From the NCBI GenBank assembly GCA_963514095.1, contig OY741266.1:1629501-1693500 (forward strand): a DNA stretch of 64,000 nucleotides, given 5' to 3'. The position numbers were made by a program, and so were the translations under genes. Positions 55,795 through 64,000 of the stretch are shown one piece after another; positions within the stretch are counted from its first letter, which is position 1, and every line of letters starts with the position of its first letter. Below the pieces are notes generated by a model that did no database searches, was not told where the DNA came from, and was given only the letters and a program-made list of their open reading frames with translations. The DNA is from Eutrigla gurnardus (Eukaryota > Chordata > Actinopteri > Perciformes > Triglidae).

Positions 55795-55940
55795 CGATCG
55801 ATCAGCGTTCTCGATCGATCTATCGATCAGCGTTGTCGATCGATCTATCTATCAGCGTTCTCGATCGATCTATCTATCTATCAGCGTTCTCGATCGATCT
55901 ATCTATCTATCTATCTATCTATCAATCAATCTATCTATCT
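55795..55940 (+). repeat. Stair-step (TCTA)n repeat at the LINE tail
   Basis: CAGCGTTCTCGATCGATC recurs four times (once with G for C), each time followed by a longer TATC run. It looks like stepwise growth of a LINE tail repeat. Confidence 0.8.
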
Positions 55941-57193
55941 AAGAATAATTGCCCCAGCACCATATGGCTAGAAGCAAAGCATTCTGGGAGATTGACTTGA
56001 CTGGGGTGGCAGGATAGATGATGGCAGAGATGATGAAGTGGTGTCAGTCATGCTGACGTAGTCATTCTGTGAAGCTGTGGAGGATTTAACGGCGCTGGGA
56101 CAACAAAGAGCCAACAGTGAGGACAATCACCAAAACAACCAGGGGACGATGGTGTTCAGGAGATGAAAAGGTGATTAAAGTTGCATCTTCACCCTCAGGG
56201 ACGTGTGCAGGCTCATCCCTGTGTACATCTCGTGCATATTCGGAGTGCACGTGGAGGGCTGGGGGCCTGTTCTGCACATGCTCAGTGGGCGACGTGATGC
56301 GGGCTGACACATCGCATGACGTGAGCGTAGCTACCGTGCTGAGTAATGTGACATTTAAGGACTCGCGCTTTTTTCCTTCCCCGTTTGAAGCACGCACACA
56401 TGATGCAGGAACAAACATCTATACACACACACACACACACACGACAAGTGTGAAGGAATAATTTCTGCAAGGTTTGTGTGTGACACATTGCTCACTAGTT
56501 CATGACTCTGTTTATTCTGCTACATTGATCCTCTGTTTCTCTGTGACAGAGTGTGATGAGGTCCACTGCTGCTAACACTGCCTTCGTCATGTAATCTCAG
56601 CATTTATGAATGCACAGCTGCAGTGGGAGGTTACACAACATGGACTGGGCATGAACCGCGGGCTGAAGTCACATTTCACTGTTACTTTTGCCATAACTCC
56701 AACAAAAGTGGACAGGCATCCAAACCTCTTTGTTTGGAGTTCAAACCAAAACTAAGCTCACCCAAAATGGCAGAAAGAATTCCGAACTGCACAGCAAAAC
56801 TGTGTGATCCCACAACAATAAGCAGTCAGTCAAATCTCAACCAGACAAGTCAGTCGCTTAGTTTGCACTTCCATATGAACTCATCTGAGAGGACTGTATG
56901 CATTCAGACAGCTGTGGCTAAAGAGGAAGTGAATGATTCAAATGAGAAAAAAAGACAGATGAGGGTTGGATATGAGATGACTGAGGGACAGCAATCTTAT
57001 CTACACAGTGAAAAATATAGCTCTATCTGTCTGTCTGTCTGTCCGTCTGTCTGTTTGTCCTTTGCATATCTCTATGGACATCTGATCTATTTCACACTTG
57101 GTGTGTGTATTGTGGGAACACAAGTCCATGCGGTGTCAGAGTTGGTGCACTTTTGTACATGCAACGTTCTATTTTAGTCGGTCATGTTGACAT
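55941..57193. other. No recognisable gene
   Basis: A 184-codon frame at 56623-57177 crosses a (CTGT)n run and has no domain; I do not call it a gene. (AC)n lies at 56425-56442. Nothing else was recognised. Confidence 0.45.
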
Positions 57194-57836
57194 ATAGGGC
57201 CCTAGTTTCGTGGCGCAGCGAAGGGTGGCGCTGGGTGGCGGAGCCGGCGCAATGCAAGTTTCGACCAGCGCAGCCTTGCGCACGGTCAGTTTGGCAGTTT
57301 GGTGGATCGCCTGCGCCAAGATGGGTGTGTGAATGGGAAGTTTCGTGGCAAAAAGCCTCGCCGAGACTGCGCCGAAAGCCCGCCAGCTCCAACCTGGTCT
57401 ACTCTTGGCATAAGGCGAATTACAGCTGGCGGAGTGGCAGTTTGGCTCACCGGTGCGCAGTGCGCACACGTCACCAGGACCTCACAGGCAGGTTTCCACA
57501 GTTCCAGTTACATTTAAATGCAATAAATAATCACAACAAACTCTATTTAATGCAACTAATTGAATCAACACGTGAATTTATATAGATTGTCCCGTCACAT
57601 CTGACGTCAGATCAAAGGCGGATGGCACGCGTAACGGAAACTCAGCCTGACTGAATTAACACAGCTGAAACTTGAACCTCTCGGACCAAAACATCAGTTT
57701 CATCCTGGGAAAAGTTTGGCTGTCTGGCGCTGCTGCTCCTGCTGTCTTCTGTCCAGTGCCGCCGCTAGCCATTTTGGTGCCCTAAGCAGAATTCATTTAT
57801 GATGCCACCCCCCCTACCCGAAAAACAGTGATTTAG

Positions 57837-58007
57837 GGGCGCACAGGTGGCAGAGTGGTTAGAGCGCATGCCATGTATGTTACATGTATGCATACGCCGC
57901 CGACCCCGGTTCTAATCCCGTCCGAAGGTCTTTTGCTGCATGTCACACCTCCCTCTCTCCTGTTTTTCATATCTATCCACTGCTAATAAAATGCGTCTAT
58001 GCCTGAA
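57837..58007 (+). mobile_element. tRNA-derived SINE
   Basis: GGTGGCAGAGTGGTTAGAGC (A box) and CCCCGGTTCTAATCCCG (B box) are spaced as in a tRNA, followed by a body with CTGCATGTCACACCTCCC and an A-rich end. The same general type as the SINE at 40546. Confidence 0.78.
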
Positions 58008-58204
58008 AAAATCGCCTGGTCTCGTGCCTCGGCAGCCTGTTGTTTGTGTCCATGGAGAAACACGTAACTTTGCCACGAGCTGGAACCGGAGTTGGGGCTG
58101 CAGCTGGTCTGAGTGGCAAGCGAGGTGGCGGTGTCTCGCCGTTCTGGTGTTGGACGGGGAATTCGGTGCAGCTGTGGAGCGCAGATGATGAAGACGGTGA
58201 TGAT

Positions 58205-60190
58205 GATGAATGACGATACAAACATATTTTTTTCTGGTGATGATTTATATCAATTAGTAGAGGTGATCAATTTAGAAATGAGCAAATTAAAATTATGGTT
58301 CATATTAATAAATGATCTTTAAACTTATGCAAAACAAAATTAATGTTATTTGGTAGGGCTGCAACGATTCATCGAGTTACTCGATTAACTCGATTATGAA
58401 AATTCCTCGAGGCAAAACATCTGCCTCGAAGCCTCGTTAAATTCCTATGACGCGCCTATGTGCAGGGATCCGATTGTTCCACACGGACCGTTGTTCAGGA
58501 AGCACACCAGCGCGTCATACACGGTCATTCATTCTGAATTTAGTTGGCGCGATGGCGGAAAGTCAGACTCAGAATGTCCGTAAACGACAGAGAGTATCGG
58601 GGCTAAACAACGGTATCCTGCTTGCCCATGTGAGCGATTTATTCCTGACAACAAAACGAATGCGTAAAGTAGTAAAATGTGTGACTAGATGTCTCCTCGT
58701 CTCCGTGGCGCATTTCTCCGTTTTGTTTGTATATCGATTACTTCTCATCCGCCATCTTGCGAGTGACGTATAGAGTTACGTTTATGCATCGGATGCTCGT
58801 ATTGGCTCCCGTAGCAGCTTTTACAGCCAATCGGAAAGCCTGATTTACGCTTGGCTGTGAGTTGTTGTGTTTGCCCAAACGGACGGAGGAGTTCAAAGCA
58901 GAGAAAAGAATGGTCAAAGAGTTACTGTAGTGATAGAGAAAGTTAAATACATAAATGGCACAGAAGAAGTACACTATATACACACATATTTAGGGTAGGG
59001 AGAGGAAAGGGCCATTGTTGGCAAAACAAAACGTAAATTAAATGTTATCCATGTTTTATCCAAGTTGATTTAACTGTATTGTTGTTAAATTCTCACTGGC
59101 ACTTAATAAATGGGCTTAGTTTTGGAGCCAAATTTTGGAGTTGGAATTATTTTTTTTAGAAATGCTTGATCATTTTACAGCCACATCATTTTCGTTATGC
59201 ATTATTTGTTTTGGTTGTTTAAAAGTTACTGTGTAGAGGTTTGGGGCAATAATTACAAAAGTACATTACATTCACTGTTTATTCTGCAGAAAAGAGCTAT
59301 ACGGACCATTTTCAATGCTGGTTATAGGGATCATACAAACTCATTATTCATACAGTCAGAAATACTCAAATTGACAGATCTGGTTGAATTTCAAACAGCA
59401 CAATTAATGTTTAAAGCAAAAAATAACAAACTACCAGCAAATATTCAAGGAATGTTCACCCAAAGAGAAGGGAGTTATTTCTTACAGGGACTGTTTAAAT
59501 TTAAATTGCGAAAGGTGCGTACAACCAGAAAAAGTTTTTGTATTTCTGTCTATGGTGTAAAACTATGGAATAGTTTGAAAGAAGAGCTCAAGCAATGTCC
59601 AAACATAAAATTATTTAAAAAGAGGTTAAAGGAAATGATTCTCGAAAGGTACAGGGATGAGGGTGTTTGATGATCATTGGGTGTTAATTGTTTATTTATT
59701 AGTTTGTTATTTATTAATTTTGTATCTGTTTTTTGTATTTATTGTTTAGGAAAGTATTACAGTTATTATATATACTATACTATATTATATATATTATACT
59801 ACAGTTATTATAGTATATATTTGATATGAACATATAAGTAATACATTTTATTTACATAAAGTATATATATTATATTATATTTGGATACATTAAGAATATA
59901 TATATATATATATTAAGTAATAATACATGAAAATGTTATCAATAATTATTATGAATAAGGAAGCTTAACTAAAATGAGGGATGGAGAAGGGGTGGGATTA
60001 GATAAGTGGAAACTTCTTCCCACTCCTTTTCGAACATGCTTTTCTTTTCAGCAAATGTTTGTCATTCATGTATCTAATTATGCTTTCTATTTCTATTTCT
60101 GTTATTTTCTGTGACAATTTTTGTTTCGTTTTTAGTTTTTTTTACATGTTCGAAATAAAATTTCAATCAATCAATCAATCAATCAATCAA
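58205..60190 (+). pseudogene. L2-type LINE, split by a hAT
   Basis: The first part (58205-58353) reads FFSGDDLYQLVEVINLEMSK, the RT thumb after the catalytic DD. The second part (about 59160-59670) is the ORF end: YCVEVWGNNYKSTLHSLFIL, QKRAIRTI, DLVEFQTAQLMFKAKNNKLP and GVKLWNSLKEELKQC. A 3' UTR and an (AATC)n tail follow (60163-60191), the standard tail for this clade. Between the parts lies a hAT end at 58354. It is nested in the element at 57197. Confidence 0.85.
58354..59100 (+). mobile_element. hAT fragment inside the LINE
   Basis: TAGGGCTGCAACGATTCATC followed by CGAGTTACTCGATTAACTCG is a familiar hAT terminus. A frame MAESQTQNVRKRQRVSG begins at 58552 and soon ends. No right terminus or 8-bp duplication was found, so the right limit is approximate. 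Confidence 0.55.
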
Positions 60191-60749
60191 TGGGGCCGGC
60201 TCGTGCAGGCACCGGGTTCTCGCCACCATTATGTCTACTGCTGTGCGCCCTGACACTGTTTTGTGATAAACATGCCTAAAATGTGCCTACAATTTCTATA
60301 GTGATATAATATCGGCATTATAATTATTATGACTATGATGATTTTTCATAATATTTTTGGTGCCCCCTCAGCACTTGGTGCCCTACACACAGCGCGTGAT
60401 GCGCGTGGTGGGAGCGGCGGCGCTGCTTCTGTCATCGGGTTGTCAAGTGACGAAACTTGCACTGCACCTCGCCTCGGCGCATTAAAGGTGAGGAGAGGAG
60501 CTCATTTGGTTGGTGAAGATCTGAATCGGCTGTGTTAATCCCACTCCACGCCTTGTCTCCTCCTCGTCTCCCACTCATGCCTTCTCTCCTCCCTCTTTCC
60601 CACTTGCGGGGGTGGGAGTGACGGGAGGAGTGCCTGTGCCCGACTTCGCCGTGCACGAAACTTGCAAAGTCCAGGCGGACACACCCTGTGGGCGTGGCAC
60701 AGGTGCGCTGCGCCCCGACTACGCCTGGTGTACGAAACTAGGACCCATA

Positions 60750-61504
60750 GAGCGCATATAGGTGCACATATACAATTTAGAAGGAATGAAAAAAAAAAAC
60801 TTCAGACGGCCTTTGAAGCAAACACTGCCGTTAAAATGGGTTGACTGGACTGATGAAGTCATCCTGATCTCTAGTCTCTGCCGCTCATTTCTTATCAGTT
60901 TCCTACTGTTCATCACACACAATAATAAATCAGTTATGGAGCAACACCAAAGCTGTCATTCTCAGGAGGCTATTTTAGAATAATAAACTAGAGATGACGG
61001 AGCGATGCATATGAAGCAAGGACAGCTTTCTATACTAATCCCATCCAGAGTCACATCACCAGGTCAATCAGTGTGACCAAACGCAGAACCCACAGCCTTT
61101 CAACAGAATGCAGATGACTCACTTTTAAACAGTGTCCATTGCCATGGTAACACTGACTGAAAAGCCTACTGTGGAGCAGGTTAAGTTCAGTCTATTGAAT
61201 CCATGTATGAAGCTCAACTGCTGGTGATTCATCTCTGTGTCGCTGCTGCTTTGAGAGATGAGAGGAACAGTACAGAAATACATTCACAGAGTGTGAAGGA
61301 CAGAAGAATGAAGACATGCTGACAGCGTCTAACGTCTCTGGTTCTAAAACACTGCAGGCACGTTACAGAACATTATACTAACAGAAGTCATTACTATTTA
61401 TATACGTGTTTATAAATGTGGATAAATGTTCATACATTATTATTCAAATAATGTTCTGTAAGGTGCCTGCTGTTTATACATACTTGTATACATGCATTAC
61501 CCCC

Positions 61505-61535
<31 letters not shown>

Positions 61536-61706
61536 ACACACACACAATGACTGAACATTTCTCTGTGTATATACAGTATACTACAATAAACATTCATAGC
61601 CACACCTCTTATTCGTCTGAATACTGGCATGTTGTCAATAAAGAATAAACAAGAATGAATCACAGAAGTCTGGGATGTTAATGTTAATTGAGCTTGAGCT
61701 ACTTAT
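60750..61706. other. No recognisable gene; poly-C/(AC)n tract
   Basis: 61501-61545 holds a run of about 20 C followed by (AC)n. The rest has only short frames. There is no element end that I could pair. Confidence 0.5.
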
Positions 61707-61813
61707 GGGCTGCGTGGTGGTGAAGTGGCCAGCACAGTCGCCTCACAGTGAGACGGTCCTGGGTTCAATCCCTGGTTTGGCTTCCTTCTGTGTGGAGTTT
61801 GCATGTTCTCCCC
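61707..61813 (+). mobile_element. SINE 5' part
   Basis: GGGCTGCGTGGTGGTGAAGT (A box region) and CCTGGGTTCAATCCCTGG (B box) precede TGTGGAGTTTGCATGTTCTC. This is a familiar fish SINE. It stops abruptly at CTCCCC, and the matching 3' part (GGGTTCCTCCCACAGTCCAA) appears at 62949. Confidence 0.7.
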
Positions 61814-61816
61814 TGG

Positions 61817-61885
61817 TTAGGGCTGCAGCTATTGGATCTTTTTGTAATTGAGTAATCTACTGATTATGCCATCGATTAAAGTTAT
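61817..61885 (+). mobile_element. hAT terminus fragment
   Basis: TTAGGGCTGCAGCTATTGGA and ATCGATTA resemble the hAT end at 58354. Only this end is present. Confidence 0.4.
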
Positions 61886-62033
61886 GGTTCGGAGTAAAAT
61901 GCACCCTAGGTCATTTCCACCATGACATCCAGCCAAATACCCCCTCAGAAGCATTTTTAGCGATGGTCAACATTGGTCAAGATAGGGCTATCAGCCGAAT
62001 GGCTAAGTACTGGCGCGAATGGTACACTATGTA

Positions 62034-62510
62034 TGTTGGGACCTCACCAAAGAGAAGAAAGAGTGGCCTGCATAGAGGCCAAAAACCTTCACATGCGGTC
62101 AGAACAAAGGAACAAAGGAGATAAGGACCAAAAACCTCCCTTACTTCTCACTAAGGTGTGAAGTGTGACGTCACAACATCTCTGGTGCCCTGTTGGCTGA
62201 CAGGGGGTCCCTGGGGTCGGCTGTGAGGTATAAAAGCCAGCGTCCACCTTTAGACGCCCTCTCTCCACCGTAACACGCCGTTACAACAGGAGGTGAACTT
62301 TTAACGTCTGCTGCGTTTCCTTTGTCCTAGGCCGCAGTCTTTCCCCCAAACTCGCTGGACGAGAGACAGACTATTTTCCCTCCTTTTTCTCTACTCGCCT
62401 TTTTCTCTTTTTTTTTATCATTTTGGATCCTGAGAAGATCGCCGCACCGCGCGACTCTGAAGGACCGCCTGCAGAAGGAAGAAACATGAACTGTTTTCAG
62501 CCAAGTTGAT
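62034..62510 (+). mobile_element. Partial LTR related to the solo LTRs, plus orientation
   Basis: It starts TGTTGGGACCTCACCAAAGA and follows the reverse complement of copies A and B for about 300 bases: ACATGCGGTCAGAACAAAGG, GTGCCCTGTTGGCTGACAGG and TGAGGTATAAAAGCC (TATA box), then CGTTTCCTTTGTCCTAGGCC and GATCCTGAGAAGATCGCC. It diverges after about 62510. It lacks the 3' part. Confidence 0.65.
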
Positions 62511-62601
62511 CCCAAAGCTAGCTACGGAATGATTAAATGAACAATACCCCCAAAGGGAGCCCGAGAGGGGGGGAGGATGAGAAGGTTATCGACCAACAGC
62601 A

Positions 62602-62940
62602 ATGCAGTGGCGGTATGCAGAGGGAGTGTGGATCCCAAAAGAAGAAGACTCCAAGACCATCAGCCAATTCAGAATCATCTCACTCCTAAGTGTTGAAGGA
62701 AAGATTTTCTTCAGCATTTTGGCAAACTTCTTCCTAAGAAATTGGTACATAGACACATTAGTGCAGAAAGGTGACATACCAGGTGTCCCAGGCTGCCTAG
62801 AGCACGCAGGTGTGGTTACACAGCTACTCAGAGAAGCAAAGGAGAACAGGGGTGATCTGGTGGTGCTGTGGTTAGACCTGGCCAATGCCTATGGCTCACA
62901 AGGTATACATCACGACATCATGACATCAGCCGTACTACAG
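62602..62940 (+). pseudogene. LINE reverse-transcriptase fragment
   Basis: It reads WRYAEGVWIPKEEDSKTISQ, FRIISLLSVEGKIFF, QKGDIPGVPGCLEHAGVVTQ and LWLDLANAYGS (RT motif A). These are RT fingers and the first catalytic Asp. It ends near 62940, where the SINE body begins. A different family from the L2-like fragments. Confidence 0.75.
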
Positions 62941-63480
62941 GTTCTCCGGGTTCCTCCCACAGTCCAAAGACATGGGGACCTGTCTGTCTCTACATGTCAG
63001 CCCTGTGATAGACTGGTTACCTGTCTGTCTCTACATGTCAGCCCTGTGATAGACTGGTTACCTGTCTGTCTCTACATGTCAGCCCTGTGATAGACTGGTT
63101 ACCTGTCTGTCTCTACATGTCAGCCCTGTGATAGACTGGTTACCTGTCTGTCTCTACATGTCAGCCCTGTGATAGACTGGTTACCTGTCTGTCTCTACAT
63201 GTCGGCCCTGTGATAGACTGGTTACCTGTCTGTCTCTACATGTCGGCCCTGTGATAGACTGGTTACCTGTCTGTCTATACATGTCGGCCCTGTGATAGAC
63301 TGGTTACCTGTCTGTCTCTACATGTCGGCCCTGTGATAGACTGGTTACCTGTCTGTCTCTACATGTCGGCCCTGTGATAGAACTGGTTGGTCCAGGGTGT
63401 ACCCAATCCTTTGCTCAATGACAGCTGAGATTGGCTCCGCCCTCCACCCCCTGCTCGCGACCCCAGGGGGTTAGAGGTCA
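62941..63480 (+). repeat. SINE 3' body with a 41-bp minisatellite (about 10 units)
   Basis: GGGTTCCTCCCACAGTCCAA and, after the array, GGTCCAGGGTGTACCC with GCTGAGATTGGCTCCGCC are the normal SINE body. Between them, 62978-63387 repeats a 41-bp unit (ACCTGTCTGTCTCTACATGT, CAGCCCTGTGATAGACTGG). Units 1-5 have TCAGCCC and units 6-10 TCGGCCC, so the array grew in two stages. Confidence 0.88.
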
Positions 63481-63656
63481 GGTGTATTTTCCGTCACCTG
63501 AAGCCCCAAAACCACTGCCTGTCTCTACCTGTCTACACGCGAAGAACCTTTACGCGACATGTCCCAGAGAAAGGTTAAAAAAACTAGACGATGGTAAACA
63601 TCATTATGCTCGCTAATTTCATCTTGGTTTAGAAAATGTTGCTATTAAATTCAGCA

Positions 63657-64000
63657 TTAGATACACTTTGTTTTTTGTGTCGTATGTTTTGCCGGATGGG
63701 TTGCAACCACCTTTCTGCATTTCCTAATTGGACAATTCTTGTCATAGAGAGCAATAAGTATGTTCATAAAAGCGTTATATGCTGTGTTTACATCCGACTC
63801 CTCATAAATAAATGACCAGTTGTAAGAGGCCAAGTCGGTTTTTAGATTTTCCAGTGCTTGATCTGTTTTAACCCTTTTGTAAGTGTATCCATTTTCTCTA
63901 ATGATTTTGTAGTTCAACTCATAAACCATGAACACAGGGAAATGATCACTGATGTCATTCAGGAGTAGCCCGCTAGCTATTTTATTGTCCATAATATTGG
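63657..64000 (-). pseudogene. L2-type LINE endonuclease end, runs off the window
   Basis: The frame reads KIASGLLLNDISDHFPVFMV at its start; SDH is the last conserved motif of APE-type endonucleases. A linker to the RT follows (YDKNCPIRKCRK). It ends at 63657 and is open to the window edge. It probably belongs to a LINE of the family at 58205, in the opposite orientation. Confidence 0.8.

Larger units (their letters stand above)
57197..60746. mobile_element. TIR element, second copy of the 21.3-kb family, heavily nested
   Basis: GGGCCCTAGTTTCGT opens and ACGAAACTAGGACCC closes it, with ATA on both sides (57194-57196 and 60747-60749). 57197-57720 and about 60385-60746 match, inverted, the right and left halves of 21283-22213. 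The middle (about 57730-60385) is foreign: a SINE, a LINE and a hAT fragment. It has no transposase. Confidence 0.8.

Noticed and set aside
56623..57177. 184-codon open frame
   Set aside because: No domain, a (CTGT)n run inside, and no splice or promoter context.
58447..58773. 108-codon frame in the hAT fragment
   Set aside because: Only a short basic start (from 58552) looks element-like, and no BED or hATC domain follows.

Overview
This 64-kb window looks like intergenic, transposon-dense DNA from a ray-finned (teleost) fish. The evidence is the mix of element families: Tc1-like elements, hAT and PIF/Harbinger derivatives, a Kolobok/THAP remnant, L2/CR1-type LINEs, tRNA-headed SINEs, a Gmr1-type LTR element and abundant (TG)n/(TA)n tracts. 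Introns are short with GT..AG ends. I could not defend a single ordinary host protein gene; every coding signal sits in, or is best explained by, a mobile element.

Layout. Positions 1-4895 and 8270-13164 are two copies, with no difference that I can see, of the same 4.9 kb. Each copy holds the left end of a putative CACTA/EnSpm-like transposon, a minus-strand element ORF, a spliced plus-strand gene and a Tc1 element. Copy 1 is followed by a Harbinger derivative (4909-6538) that keeps a three-exon Myb/SANT-like gene. Copy 2 runs on through a (TA)n tract into a 6.1-kb Gmr1-type LTR retrotransposon (13281-19421), then to the matching right terminus of the CACTA-like element at 19893. The whole 8612-19893 block can therefore be read as one transposon carrying a Tc1 and an LTR element.

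19.9-36 kb: a TIR element (21283-22213) inside an older dispersed repeat; a 70-bp minisatellite whose every unit has a CTCF-like motif (22257-22812); a solo LTR with a 4-bp target duplication (24868-26535); a non-autonomous hAT (26991-28021); a large palindrome (29262-31217) whose right arm was split by a 3.4-kb TA-flanked element (31220-34599).

34.6-46.2 kb: a LINE copy (34607-37800) cut by three DNA elements, one of them a TTAA-flanked THAP-encoding Kolobok remnant; two decayed Tc1 elements; SINEs; a second copy of the 27-kb hAT in inverse orientation (44293-45364).

46.7-64 kb: a DNA transposon with matching AAAT flanks (46690-51484) hosting a second solo LTR and a hAT; a 15-bp minisatellite; a BED-finger hAT remnant (53752-54620); LINE fragments; a nested block at 57197-60746 (TIR element > SINE and L2 LINE > hAT); and a mosaic of SINE, LTR and LINE pieces with a 41-bp minisatellite up to the window end.

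The elements do not form a pathway. What they record is the order of insertions. Family names rest on motifs, terminal repeats and target duplications read by eye; no database or alignment was run.
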